NCBI RefSeq assembly: GCF_029360645.1
Contig: NZ_JARDUA010000001.1
Span: 682,001 to 746,000 of the forward strand
DNA: 64,000 bases
DNA from: Pontibacter litorisediminis
GTDB lineage: Bacteria; Bacteroidota; Bacteroidia; Cytophagales; Hymenobacteraceae
Direction of reading: 5' to 3'
Positions 24,873 to 34,075 of this stretch are shown here, piece by piece (within the stretch, counting starts at the first letter, position 1; each line of letters begins with the position of its first letter). The notes under the pieces were generated by a model, which saw only the letters and a list, made by a program, of their open reading frames with translations, had not been told where the DNA came from and ran no database searches. Position numbers and translations under genes: made by a program.

Positions 24873-26855
24873 TTAGGAAGCTAAAAGCTTTAGCCTTTCA
24901 TCAAGCCCGTTCAGAACAATCCTGAAGTGCGTTCCAATAAGATGCTCCTCCAACTCTAACTGCTCCGGGGCTACGTGCGGAGACCGCAGCAATTCCAGCC
25001 CATGTTCCAGGCACGCCAAGAGTTGCTTCGCCTGCAGCAGCACCAGGCACGTTTCAATGTTCTGTACCCAGAGTGCATACTGCTCCTGGTCCTGATTTTT
25101 CATAGCTGTCGCCACTGCCCTGTCTGCCTCATTCAAGGTGCCGATTGTGATTTGAATCAAGTCCAGCATTCCTTTGGGGTCATCTGACATCAGGTCGTTT
25201 ATAGAGGAAAGATCAAACGAACTAGTTGAACCTTCGCTGGGTTGGGGCAAGACCTGCTCCCCCTCCTGAGCTGCCGAAGGGGCTCTGCTGTGGGAGGCGA
25301 TTAGCTTGTACAGTGTATTGGGGTTAAAGGGCTTTGCCAGGATGCCGTTAATACCAGATGCGGCCAATTTACGTTCATAGTCAGATCGGGCAGAGGCAGT
25401 GAGTGCGATAATGGGAAGGTTATGAAATTTACCGCCCTCCATTTCTCTTATTCTCCTAGACGCCTCATATCCGTCCATCACGGGCATCTGCAGGTCCATC
25501 AACACCAGGTCGTAATTGTGTTCCGACACCATTTCAAGGGCCTGCTGCCCATTGCCCACCACATCAAAACGTACGCCCCAGTTGGTCAGGTACTGCGACA
25601 GCACATAAATATTGATTTTGTTGTCCTCAACTAAAAGCAGCCGCACCCCCCGGGCAGACTTTGGCTCGTCCTGCTGCCGGTTTACGTCAGGGGTTGCTTC
25701 TCCTATCTTAAGGTTCAGGCTAAAATAAAAGCAAGAGCCTTTGCCGGGCTCACTTTCTACCTGCAACTTGCTGCCGTACAAGCCCAGCAAACGCTGGCTG
25801 ATGGCCAGCCCCAAACCAGTTCCTCCGTGGGTACGGCTTATGTTAGCGTCAGCCTGTTCAAACTCTTCAAACACCTTCTCCAGCTTGTCTGACGGAATGC
25901 CCATACCTGTATCCACCACTTTGAACAACAGAGATGCACGATGGGCATGCTGCTCCTTTAGCCTCAGCTTCACCTTAATACTCCCCTGCTCAGTAAACTT
26001 GATAGCATTGCTGATCAGGTTATTCAGCACTTGCACCAGCTTCAGAGAATCTACATGCAGCAGCGGGGGAACATCCTCCCCAATCATAGCCTGTAGCGTC
26101 AGCCCTTTTTCTTCCGCTTTGGGCTCAAAGCCCATCACGACACTGCCCACCAGCTCGCGTATGTTTACAACCTCCTCCTCCAGAGACACTTTGCCCGCCT
26201 CTATCTTACTGAAGTCCAATATGTTGTTGATCAACTTCAGTAAGTTTTCCGTCGATAATTCCAGTATACTTAAATATTCCGCTTGCTGGGGCGTAAGGCC
26301 TGTGTTCCGCAGCAAGTGCACTATGCCGACAATGGCGTTGATAGGAGTTCTTACCTCATGGCTCACGGTGGAGAGAAACTCTGCTTTAACGCGTGCTGCC
26401 TTTTCTGCCTTCTGCTTGGCCTTTAGCAGTTCCAGTTCATACTTCTTCCGGTCCGTGATATCGAAGACAGTGGTTCTGTACATTGCTGGTCTGCCTTTGG
26501 TGTCTCTTACGAGCGTTGTGTTCAGCAGCACCGGCAACATGTTTCCATTTTGGCAGCGTAATGCGAAATTTATCTCATTCACAAAACCCTGCATTTGTAG
26601 CAGCGGGTAATAATGCGTTTCGTAAAAAATCGCGTCACCTACCAAAAGCAGGTCCTGGATCTTTTTAATGTAGAGAAGGTCGGCGCGCTCATAGCCTAGC
26701 CAGTTCAGGAAGGTATGGTTCACTTTGATGAACGTACCGTCAGGGAGTGTAGAATAGTACCCGCAAGGAGCGTTATCGTAAAGCTCCTCTACGCTTTCTT
26801 CCAGCAACCCTTCCTGGGCAAGCTGCACAAGCTCATGTCTACTTACCCTTACCAC
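24873..26855 (-). CDS. PAS hybrid histidine kinase with receiver domain
   Basis: A 660-residue cytoplasmic hybrid kinase with PAS domain (about 20-138), HisKA with phosphoacceptor H166 (STVSHEVRTP) and HATPase with N283 in SNAIKF, DTGMGIP (315-321) and GTGLGL (345-350). A receiver follows (404-525, D454 in VLMDLQMP), then a helical C-terminal region (about 540-660). That region has the position and size of an Hpt domain but no visible His-x-Leu-Lys-Gly phosphotransfer motif. No membrane segment is present. Translation must start at GTG (26853-26855), since the next Met lies well inside the PAS-containing region. This start lies inside the 3' end of the RsbQ-type hydrolase gene (17-bp overlap), implying tight coupling. 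Confidence 0.92.
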   Translation of the reverse strand: MVRVSRHELVQLAQEGLLEESVEELYDNAPCGYYSTLPDGTFIKVNHTFLNWLGYERADLLYIKKIQDLLLVGDAIFYETHYYPLLQMQGFVNEINFALRCQNGNMLPVLLNTTLVRDTKGRPAMYRTTVFDITDRKKYELELLKAKQKAEKAARVKAEFLSTVSHEVRTPINAIVGIVHLLRNTGLTPQQAEYLSILELSTENLLKLINNILDFSKIEAGKVSLEEEVVNIRELVGSVVMGFEPKAEEKGLTLQAMIGEDVPPLLHVDSLKLVQVLNNLISNAIKFTEQGSIKVKLRLKEQHAHRASLLFKVVDTGMGIPSDKLEKVFEEFEQADANISRTHGGTGLGLAISQRLLGLYGSKLQVESEPGKGSCFYFSLNLKIGEATPDVNRQQDEPKSARGVRLLLVEDNKINIYVLSQYLTNWGVRFDVVGNGQQALEMVSEHNYDLVLMDLQMPVMDGYEASRRIREMEGGKFHNLPIIALTASARSDYERKLAASGINGILAKPFNPNTLYKLIASHSRAPSAAQEGEQVLPQPSEGSTSSFDLSSINDLMSDDPKGMLDLIQITIGTLNEADRAVATAMKNQDQEQYALWVQNIETCLVLLQAKQLLACLEHGLELLRSPHVAPEQLELEEHLIGTHFRIVLNGLDERLKLLAS

Positions 26856-27654
26856 CAGTCGGATGCGCTAAAAATTCTTTGATGGCTGCAATGGTCTGTT
26901 CTGGCTCGCTCATATGGGGGCAATGGCCTGAGGCATCAAGCATCACCAACTCGCTGCCAGGTATGGCGTGGTGCACAAACGCCCCTACCGAAGGAGGAGC
27001 GATTATATCCTGCGTGCACTGCAGCACGAGAGACCTGGTGCCTACCTTAGGAAGGTCGGAGCGGTTATCAGACAGGAATGTTACACGGGCAAAATGTTTC
27101 GCTATTTCTGGGTTTGCCCTGCAAAAGCTGTTCCTGAGTTCCTCGGCTAGCACCGGCTCCTCTGGCTTACCCATAATGACCGGCGCCACCGCACTGGCCC
27201 AGCCCAGGTAGTTGCTATCCAATGTGTCGAGCAGGCTATTGATGTCCTGCCGGTTAAACCCACCCACATAATCCCCCTCGCTGATATAATAGGGAGATGG
27301 GCTCACCATGACCAGGCTTTCGAAAAGGTCCGGCTCCTTTAGAACCGCCAATACGCCTATCATGGCGCTCACGGAGTGTCCAACCAGGATCACGTCCCGC
27401 AGCTCCAGCGCATGGCAGATCTCCAGAATGTCATCGGCATAGCCCTGCAGCTGGCTGTACTTTTCCCTGCTGTACGCAGACTCATCCGACTTACCGGCCC
27501 CCACATAATCAAACAGCACCACCTGATACTTCTCTTCGAAGGCAGGAGCTACAAAACGCCACATGTTTTGATCGCAACCATAGCCGTGGGCAAACACCAT
27601 AGGCTGCTTGCCCTTCCCGCTAACCTTTACATTATGCCTTTTAAGCACATCCAT
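26839..27654 (-). CDS. rsbQ: RsbQ-type alpha/beta hydrolase
   Basis: From the Met chosen here (27654; an upstream Met at 27684 is also in frame) the product has 271 residues, close to the 269 of Bacillus subtilis RsbQ. It begins in the same way (RHNVKVSGKGK, then FAHGYGCDQNMW). The catalytic triad falls at S94 (VGHSVSAM), D215 (CTQDIIAP) and H243 (SGHCPH), nearly matching RsbQ S96/D219/H247. RsbQ hydrolyses a small hydrophobic molecule and works with the PAS phosphatase RsbP to switch on the stress response; plant D14/KAI2 receptors are relatives. Here the downstream overlapping partner is a PAS histidine kinase, suggesting the hydrolase supplies or senses that kinase's ligand. Confidence 0.88.
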   Translation of the reverse strand: MDVLKRHNVKVSGKGKQPMVFAHGYGCDQNMWRFVAPAFEEKYQVVLFDYVGAGKSDESAYSREKYSQLQGYADDILEICHALELRDVILVGHSVSAMIGVLAVLKEPDLFESLVMVSPSPYYISEGDYVGGFNRQDINSLLDTLDSNYLGWASAVAPVIMGKPEEPVLAEELRNSFCRANPEIAKHFARVTFLSDNRSDLPKVGTRSLVLQCTQDIIAPPSVGAFVHHAIPGSELVMLDASGHCPHMSEPEQTIAAIKEFLAHPTGGKGK

Positions 27655-27939
27655 TTTGTGGCCTTTCCAAAAAATATCGAACACGTAAAACTATAGCCAA
27701 TAAATAGCTAGCTTACAACCCTTTACTCATCCTTATTATCCTTCTATTCATTACGCTAAACCATATCTAACGTTATATTTTATATTTATTTAAGCCAATA
27801 AATAAGCATGTATATTTATACTTGTCTTTGCTTAGGCTCCTGTCTCCTCAGAACTAAGAGACGTGCGGGTATAAACTCAGAGGCCGATTTATTTTAAAAA
27901 TTTTTGTACTTATCTTTCGTGAAACCACCCTTCCTAATT

Positions 27940-29820
27940 ATGAGAAGAATCATAACACTTGCCCTGCTGATAGCAGTCACTTTCTCGACAACAGCACAGC
28001 AGACGCAGAAGCCGGTGCTGCACGGCAAAAACTGGATGGCCATCACCGGGAAGCCGCTGGCGGCCACAGCAGGAGCCATGACCTTTCAGAAGGGGGGCAA
28101 TGCGGTGGATGCGGCTTGTACCATGTTAGCCGCCACCTGCACCTTGTGGGATGTATTGAGCTGGGGAGGCGAAACCCAGGCGCTCCTTTACAACCCCAAT
28201 ACCAAAAAAGTAATTGCCATCAACGCCTTGGGCGTTGCCCCAACGGGAGCCACACCAGAATTCTTCAGGAGCAAAGGCTATAACTTTCCGCCAGAGTACG
28301 GCCCGTTGGCCGCGACCACCCCTGGCACACCCGGGGGCCTGATGCACATGCTGGCAAACTATGGCACCATGAGCCTGGAGGAAGTGCTGGCCCCAGCCAT
28401 GGAAATGGCCGCCGGGTACCCTATGGAGGCCCAGACAGCCAACAGCATAGAGCGAAACAAGGAGCGGATCAAGCAGTGGCCTTATAGCAAGAAAGTGTTC
28501 CTGACGCACCTGGGTGAGGAAAGGGAAGCTCCTGAGGCCGGCGAGATCTTCGTGCAGCAAGACCTGCTGCAAACGCTTACCAAGCTAGTAGAGGCCGAAC
28601 GCGCCGCGCTCAAGAAGGGAAAAAGCCGGAAAGAAGCCATTATGGCGGCTTATGACCGCTTCTACAAAGGCGACATTGCCAGGGAATTTGTGCGCGGCAG
28701 CAAAGAACAGGGCGGCCTAATCACCATGAAGGACCTGGCCAAATGGCAGGTGCTGGAGGAAGAGCCGCTGGCAGTGAACTACAAAGGCATTGACGTGTAC
28801 AAACTGCAGCAGTGGACGCAGGGGCCGGCCATGCTGCAGGCCCTGAACATTTCGGAGAACTTCGATCTGAAAGGCATGGGCTATAACAGCGCCAGGTACA
28901 TCCACACGGTCTACCAAAGTATGAACCTGGCTTTTGCCGACCGCGACTTCTACTACGGTGACCCTTACTTTGCACCGCAGGAACCTATGAAAGGCCTCCT
29001 GAGCGAGGCATACGCCAAGCAGCGTGCAGGCCTGATACAGTTCGATAAAAATGACGCCAAGATCGGCCCCGGCGACCCTTACGCTTTTGAAGGGAAGGAA
29101 AACCCTTACCTGCAATTGCTGAAAGCCCGTGGCTTCGAGTTGGACACCACCCGCCGCAACTTCGCTCCTACCCACGACATTCGCAACGGCTCTTCTATGG
29201 TGGAGTACCAGGACCGGCTCTGGAGAGGCACCACGACCATTGAGGCTGCCGACAAAGAAGGCTGGGTGGTATCCATAACGCCGAGCGGCGGCTGGGTGCC
29301 TGCCACTATTGCCGGCAATACCGGTATTGGCATGAGCCAGCGCATGCAAAGCTTTGTGCTGGACAAGGAGCTAAACCCATTTAATGTGGTAGAGCCGGGC
29401 AAGCGGCCGCGCGTTACCTTAACCCCATCCATGGCGCTAAAGGACGGCAAGCCTTACCTGTCTTTTGCCGTGCAGGGCGGTGACACGCAGGACCAGAACC
29501 TGCTGCAGTTCTTCCTGAACGTGGTGGAGTTCGGAATGAACGTGCAACAGGCAGCCGAGGCGGCTAACTTCAACACGAACCAGCTGTGGCTATCGTTGGG
29601 CGGCACCAAAACGGAAGACCGCCAGCCTAAGCCAGGCCACATCCTCCTTCACGACAGCACCCCGGAAGAGGTGCGGGCGCAGCTGAAAAAAATGGGCTAC
29701 ACCCTAGATTTTGACGACCGCACCAGCGGGCCGATCAACGCCATATACTTCGACTGGAAACATAACAGCTTCTGGGGCGGCTCCAGCAACCATGGCGAGG
29801 ACTATGGCATTGGCTGGTAA
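27940..29820 (+). CDS. gamma-glutamyltransferase family protein
   Basis: The start at 27940 gives a clean signal peptide (MRRIITLALLIAVTF, cleavage near TTAQ); the frame is open 12 codons further upstream. The roughly 626-residue product is an Ntn-hydrolase precursor of the GGT family: GGNAVDAA near 50, TPGTPGGL near 132, the autoprocessing/nucleophile region GTTTIEAADKEGWVVS (about 430), and the late SGGW and LTPSMALKDGKP segments. GGTs cleave gamma-glutamyl bonds of glutathione and related peptides in the periplasm. The TTH of classical GGTs is TTT-I here and the oxyanion GGG segment is altered (QGGD), so it belongs to a divergent branch; substrate uncertain. Confidence 0.87.
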   Translation: MRRIITLALLIAVTFSTTAQQTQKPVLHGKNWMAITGKPLAATAGAMTFQKGGNAVDAACTMLAATCTLWDVLSWGGETQALLYNPNTKKVIAINALGVAPTGATPEFFRSKGYNFPPEYGPLAATTPGTPGGLMHMLANYGTMSLEEVLAPAMEMAAGYPMEAQTANSIERNKERIKQWPYSKKVFLTHLGEEREAPEAGEIFVQQDLLQTLTKLVEAERAALKKGKSRKEAIMAAYDRFYKGDIAREFVRGSKEQGGLITMKDLAKWQVLEEEPLAVNYKGIDVYKLQQWTQGPAMLQALNISENFDLKGMGYNSARYIHTVYQSMNLAFADRDFYYGDPYFAPQEPMKGLLSEAYAKQRAGLIQFDKNDAKIGPGDPYAFEGKENPYLQLLKARGFELDTTRRNFAPTHDIRNGSSMVEYQDRLWRGTTTIEAADKEGWVVSITPSGGWVPATIAGNTGIGMSQRMQSFVLDKELNPFNVVEPGKRPRVTLTPSMALKDGKPYLSFAVQGGDTQDQNLLQFFLNVVEFGMNVQQAAEAANFNTNQLWLSLGGTKTEDRQPKPGHILLHDSTPEEVRAQLKKMGYTLDFDDRTSGPINAIYFDWKHNSFWGGSSNHGEDYGIGW

Positions 29821-29861
29821 AGTTCACCTGTCAGCGAATCTCAGGTAAGCCACCCTTTCCT

Positions 29862-29909
29862 AAACGGAAGAGCCCGGCCAGCAGTACTGCTGGCCGGGCT
29901 CTTCCGTTT
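29862..29909. terminator. bidirectional terminator, 48-bp perfect palindrome
   Basis: Arms of 23 bp (29862-29884 and 29887-29909) flank a 2-nt centre and contain AGCCCGGCCAGCAG. The arms end in AAACGG/CCGTTT. It sits between the convergent GGT and PepSY genes and can terminate both. Confidence 0.8.
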
Positions 29910-29933
29910 CACACCATCGCATGTTTGCACGTG

Positions 29934-30755
29934 CTACCGGGGTGAAACTATCGACTGCTTTGCCTGCCTTTTTGTTTTACGGAAGGCTGGCGAAGATACA
30001 AAGTACAGTGCAAAGCCAGAAAGAACTGTGAGCAGACCCAATATGGAAAAGGCTTTCAGGAGTATGTTTCCGAAGTTGTCACGGCCCTCGTAGTCCATGG
30101 TATGCAGCATCCAAAGAAAGTCAAATGCACGCCATTGGTTGTGGCGGATTGCCTGGAAAGTGCCCATCTCCGCAGACACATACACGGTGCAATGGTCAGG
30201 TTGGCTGAAAGTTATGGCCCAGGCAGGCAAGGGCTTGCCACGGTACTCATGATGGCCTCCTGCCTCGGTCAGGTACTCCACCTTCTCAACGGCCTGCGGA
30301 TCCGCCACCTGGCCTTTGGCAACCTGTACCGCCTCTGCCTCTGTTAGCGGGGCGAGCAACTTCCCCGTTTCTGCATGTGCCAGCTGCACCTTCGGGGCAG
30401 CGGAATGCCCACCACTGTGGCCTCCATCCTGATGCGCATCGAGGTCCGTTTCTCCGGCGAAATAGCGCACCTGGTAAACAGGGGCACCCTGCAGTTCTAT
30501 GAGCTGCACCGAGTGCACAGAATCCAGCTGCGCTGTTGCCTTTAGCTCATCGAGCACCACCTGCGGCGATACCAGGTTCATATTCCCTGAAAAATAGCTT
30601 CGCTCCCGGCGCAGGTGGTCGCCGTGTACTTCGTCGAGGTCATTCCAGCTGAAGTATAATCCGCCAAGGGTCCAGAACAGGAACTGCACCCCGAGTACGA
30701 TCCCCAGGTAACGGTGCGATTTGCGGATATAAAAGTTCTTGCTTCTGCGCTTCAT
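29934..30755 (-). CDS. PepSY domain membrane protein
   Basis: A 273-residue protein with an N-terminal membrane segment (about 15-35, YLGIVLGVQFLFWTLGGLYFS), an extracytoplasmic region holding a PepSY-type fold with a His-rich insertion (DAHQDGGHSGGHS near 105), and a C-terminal segment (about 230-255). Such PepSY-TM proteins are often linked to siderophore/iron or ferric-reductase systems; no TonB receptor is adjacent, so the role is open. The His-rich loop could bind metal. Confidence 0.82.
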   Translation of the reverse strand: MKRRSKNFYIRKSHRYLGIVLGVQFLFWTLGGLYFSWNDLDEVHGDHLRRERSYFSGNMNLVSPQVVLDELKATAQLDSVHSVQLIELQGAPVYQVRYFAGETDLDAHQDGGHSGGHSAAPKVQLAHAETGKLLAPLTEAEAVQVAKGQVADPQAVEKVEYLTEAGGHHEYRGKPLPAWAITFSQPDHCTVYVSAEMGTFQAIRHNQWRAFDFLWMLHTMDYEGRDNFGNILLKAFSILGLLTVLSGFALYFVSSPAFRKTKRQAKQSIVSPR

Positions 30756-30884
30756 AACCCGAAGATATACATTTTAACGAAAGCACAGCATGGGCTACAG
30801 GTCATCTTTTCACAAGTGACAGCCAGGGCGGTTTTGCCGGCCTAACCATACCTTCTCCCCTGCCACAAGGCACATTAGCAGTTT

Positions 30885-30919
30885 TTTGATGTATAGATAT
30901 TTTTTATGTTGTAGCTTTA
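30885..30919 (+). promoter_or_regulatory. possible promoter of gnd-zwf-pgl operon
   Basis: TTTG at 30885-30888 and TAGCTTTA at 30912-30919 resemble the Bacteroidota -33/-7 boxes with a somewhat long 23-nt spacer, about 80-90 bp before the gnd start. Confidence 0.35.
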
Positions 30920-31001
30920 CCTATCCAAACAAGCCTGTGCACGAGGCACTAGCCCTGCAGCTGCAGCCCGATAGGCTTTGACTCAACACATTAACCTGCA
31001 T

Positions 31002-32423
31002 ATGAGCGAAATACAGTACGAATTCGGAATGGTTGGCCTGGGTGTGATGGGCCGTAACCTGGCACTAAACATGGCCGATCACCAGGTGTCGGTGATAGGC
31101 CTGGACCTTGACCCCGTGAAAGCAGCCGCCCTGGAGACGGAGGCGGGCACAGGCAAACTAGTCAAAGGAACCACCTCTGCCGAGGAGTTTGTGCAGTCTA
31201 TCCGCAGACCGCGCGCGCTGATGCTGCTGGTGCCCGCCGGCAAACCGGTAGATGCCGTTATTGCCAGCCTGCTGCCCCTGCTGGAGCCGGGCGATATCAT
31301 TGTGGACGGTGGCAACTCCTACTTCCCGGACACTGACCGGCGCGTGACGGAGCTGGCCGGCAAGGGCATCCACTTCTTCGGGATGGGCATTTCGGGTGGA
31401 GAGAAAGGCGCTCGCTTTGGCCCTAGCATGATGCCGGGCGGCAACCGCGCCGCTTATGAGAGGCTGCGCCCTACCTTCGAGGCGGTGGCAGCCAAAGTAA
31501 ACGGGGAGCCGTGCGTTGCCTACCTGGGCAATGGCTCTGCCGGCAACTACGTAAAAATGGTGCACAACGGCATCGAGTACGGTATTATGCAGCTTATTGC
31601 TGAAACGTACGACCTACTGAAGCGCGGCCTGAACCTGTCGGATAATGAACTGCAAAGCATTTTTGAGCAGTGGAACCAGACCGAGCTGCAGTCCTTCCTG
31701 ATCGAGATCACAGGGGAGATTCTGAAACAGAAAGATGAGTTGACGGGCAATTACCTGGTAAGTATGATCTCCGACAGGGCCCGCTCCAAAGGCACCGGCA
31801 AATGGACCTCCCAAAACGCCATGGACCTGCAGGTGCCGGTGCCTACCATTGACATGGCCGTGCTCATGCGCGACATGTCGAAGTATAAGGAAGAGCGCGT
31901 GGAGGCCGCCCGCCTGTTACCGAACCACTCGTCAACTACTGCCTCCTCAACAGCACAGGCTGAACTGGTAGACCAGGTGCGCCATGCCTTCTACTTTGCG
32001 ATGGTGGTAACCTATGCACAGGGAATGGCGCAGCTGCGCGTAGCCTCTGAAGCCTATGACTATGGCCTGCAGCTGCAGGAGGTAGCCAAGATCTGGCGCG
32101 GCGGCTGTATTATCCGCGCGGTTTGCCTGGAGGATTTCCGACAGGCTTATGAGCAGAAAGCAGACCTACCCAACCTGCTTCTGGATGCGAAGATCGGGCA
32201 AGACCTTCTGGACCGCCAGCAGGACACCAGAGCCGTACTGAAACTTGCCATAGACAAAGGGATTCCGATGCCAGCCTTTATGGCATCGCTCAGCTACTTT
32301 GATGCCTATCGCAGCGAAACGCTGCCGACCAACCTGATACAGGCGCAGCGCGACTACTTCGGGGCGCACACCTATGAGCGCACCGACCGGGAAGGCATCT
32401 TTCATACCCAGTGGGGCGCGTAA
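31002..32423 (+). CDS. gnd: 6-phosphogluconate dehydrogenase, decarboxylating
   Basis: Oxidises 6-phosphogluconate to ribulose 5-phosphate with release of CO2, producing NADPH or NADH. From the Met at 31002 (MSEIQYEFG; the frame is open 8 codons upstream) it has 473 residues, the normal long-form length. Landmarks: Rossmann GLGVMGRNLALNM (about 10-22), catalytic GISGGEKGARFGPSMMPGG (about 127-145), MVHNGIEYG (about 183) with Lys just before, and KGTGKWTSQNAMDL (about 258). First gene of the oxidative pentose-phosphate operon gnd-zwf-pgl; 121 bp separate it from zwf, with a possible internal promoter. Confidence 0.97.
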   Translation: MSEIQYEFGMVGLGVMGRNLALNMADHQVSVIGLDLDPVKAAALETEAGTGKLVKGTTSAEEFVQSIRRPRALMLLVPAGKPVDAVIASLLPLLEPGDIIVDGGNSYFPDTDRRVTELAGKGIHFFGMGISGGEKGARFGPSMMPGGNRAAYERLRPTFEAVAAKVNGEPCVAYLGNGSAGNYVKMVHNGIEYGIMQLIAETYDLLKRGLNLSDNELQSIFEQWNQTELQSFLIEITGEILKQKDELTGNYLVSMISDRARSKGTGKWTSQNAMDLQVPVPTIDMAVLMRDMSKYKEERVEAARLLPNHSSTTASSTAQAELVDQVRHAFYFAMVVTYAQGMAQLRVASEAYDYGLQLQEVAKIWRGGCIIRAVCLEDFRQAYEQKADLPNLLLDAKIGQDLLDRQQDTRAVLKLAIDKGIPMPAFMASLSYFDAYRSETLPTNLIQAQRDYFGAHTYERTDREGIFHTQWGA

Positions 32424-32472
32424 GGACACCACAAACTGTTTCGAGTAGCACGTTCAACAGCAATTTATACTT

Positions 32473-32480
32473 TAATTTTG
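32473..32480 (+). promoter_or_regulatory. possible -7 box (TAATTTTG) before zwf
   Basis: TAATTTTG followed by C fits TAnnTTTG about 65 bp upstream of the zwf start; an AAGTATA-family heptamer (TATACTT) lies immediately before it. The -33 element is not obvious, so an internal promoter is only possible. Confidence 0.35.
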
Positions 32481-32544
32481 CAGTAACAGCAGACAGGAAG
32501 ATTACCTATACTGCGCTGCTAATTACTCAACACGCATAACCTAG

Positions 32545-34053
32545 ATGATAGAAATCCAAAAAACGGCCCCAACCATTGCGGTTATATTTGGTGGAACAGG
32601 GGACTTGGCAAAGCGCAAGCTCATCCCGGCCTTTTACAACCTGTTCCTGGACGGCTGGTTGCCGGAGCAGTTCGCCGTGATCGGTTTAGGCCGCTCTGAA
32701 TCCGGCGACGAAGAATACCAGCAGCACCTGCGGGAAGGGCTTGGGAAGTTCTCGCGCAGCGGAAAGCCAAACGATACGCAGTGGGAGGCTTTTCAAAACT
32801 CCATCTACTTCCTCTCTTCCGACATCAATGACCCTGAAGCTTACAGGCAATTGGCAGACAAAATCGAGGGCATCGAAGCGATGTGGGGCACACGCGCCAA
32901 CCGCCTGTTCTACCTGTCAGTGTCTCCACGTTTTATTGAGCCTATTACAGTGAACCTGGGCTTAGTGGGTATTGCCAGCAACCCGGAGCGTGACCGCATT
33001 GTGGTGGAGAAGCCGTTTGGCCATGACCTGCAGTCGGCCAAGGAGCTGAACCAGCTACTTACCCGCACCTTCCAGGAGTCTCAGATTTACCGCATAGACC
33101 ATTACCTGGGCAAGGAGACAGTGCAGAACATTCTGGCTTTCCGCTTTGCCAATGCGCTGTTTGAGCCGCTCTGGAACCGCAACTACATCGAGTATGTGCA
33201 GATTACCGTGGCCGAGGAAGTAGGCGTGGAGGACCGCGGCGGCTACTACGAAAGTGCCGGCGCCCTGCGCGACATGATCCAAAACCACCTGCTGCAGCTG
33301 CTGTGCATGGTGGCCATGGAACCGCCCATCTCGTTTGAGGCCGAGGAGATCCGTAATCGTAAAGTGGATGTGCTGCAAGCCATTCGCCGCCTGTCGCGCG
33401 AGGAAGTAGGCAAGTATGCAGTGCGCGGACAGTATGGCCCCGGCTGGATGAAAGGCAAGCAGGTGCCAGGCTACCGCCAGGAGCCGGGTGTAGACCCGAA
33501 CTCTACCGTGGAGACCTACGCTGCCATTAAGTTTTACCTGGATAACTGGCGTTGGCAGGGTGTGCCGTTTTACCTGCGCACCGGCAAGCGCCTGCAGGAG
33601 AAAACGACCTCCATCACCGTGCAGTTCCGCTCCGTGCCGCACCTCACTTTTCCGTCGGCTATGTCGGAGAACATCCTGCCCAACCGTCTGATCATCAACA
33701 TACAGCCCCAGATGGATATCCGCCTGCGCTTTATTGCCAAAAAACCAGGACTGGACATGGCGCTGACGCCCGCCGAAATGGTGTTTGACTTTGGCGCCTA
33801 CTCCAACCACTCGCAGTCGCCGGAGGCTTACGAGACGCTGCTATTAGACGCCATGCAGGGTGACGCCACGCTGTTCATGCGCTCAGACCAGGTGGAGGTG
33901 GCCTGGGACGTGATCACGCCTATCCTGGAAACCTGGGAGTCGCGCCCATCGCTGGAGTTCCCGAACTACCGCGCCGGCATGTGGGGTCCGGAAAACGCAG
34001 AGGCACTTATCGCCCGCCAGGGCCACACCTGGACGGTTTCCGTAACAGAGTAA
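32545..34053 (+). CDS. zwf: glucose-6-phosphate 1-dehydrogenase
   Basis: Converts glucose 6-phosphate to 6-phosphogluconolactone with NADP reduction. A 502-residue enzyme of usual length with the nucleotide-binding [18 protein letters not shown] (about 16-33), the substrate/catalytic motif RIDHYLGKE (about 183-191) and the EKPFGHD region (about 155). It lies between gnd and pgl; the pgl start follows 22 bp after its stop, so zwf-pgl are certainly co-transcribed. Confidence 0.97.
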   Translation: MIEIQKTAPTIAVIFGGTGDLAKRKLIPAFYNLFLDGWLPEQFAVIGLGRSESGDEEYQQHLREGLGKFSRSGKPNDTQWEAFQNSIYFLSSDINDPEAYRQLADKIEGIEAMWGTRANRLFYLSVSPRFIEPITVNLGLVGIASNPERDRIVVEKPFGHDLQSAKELNQLLTRTFQESQIYRIDHYLGKETVQNILAFRFANALFEPLWNRNYIEYVQITVAEEVGVEDRGGYYESAGALRDMIQNHLLQLLCMVAMEPPISFEAEEIRNRKVDVLQAIRRLSREEVGKYAVRGQYGPGWMKGKQVPGYRQEPGVDPNSTVETYAAIKFYLDNWRWQGVPFYLRTGKRLQEKTTSITVQFRSVPHLTFPSAMSENILPNRLIINIQPQMDIRLRFIAKKPGLDMALTPAEMVFDFGAYSNHSQSPEAYETLLLDAMQGDATLFMRSDQVEVAWDVITPILETWESRPSLEFPNYRAGMWGPENAEALIARQGHTWTVSVTE

Positions 34054-34075
34054 GAACCAAAGCTAGCAACGTACA

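Noticed and set aside
28717..29349. 210-codon reverse frame inside the gamma-glutamyltransferase gene
   Set aside because: Antisense shadow in a GC-rich gene; composition (many H, A, V, G) is typical of reverse frames.
33055..33810. 251-codon reverse frame inside zwf
   Set aside because: zwf is certain on the other strand; no domain or start context.
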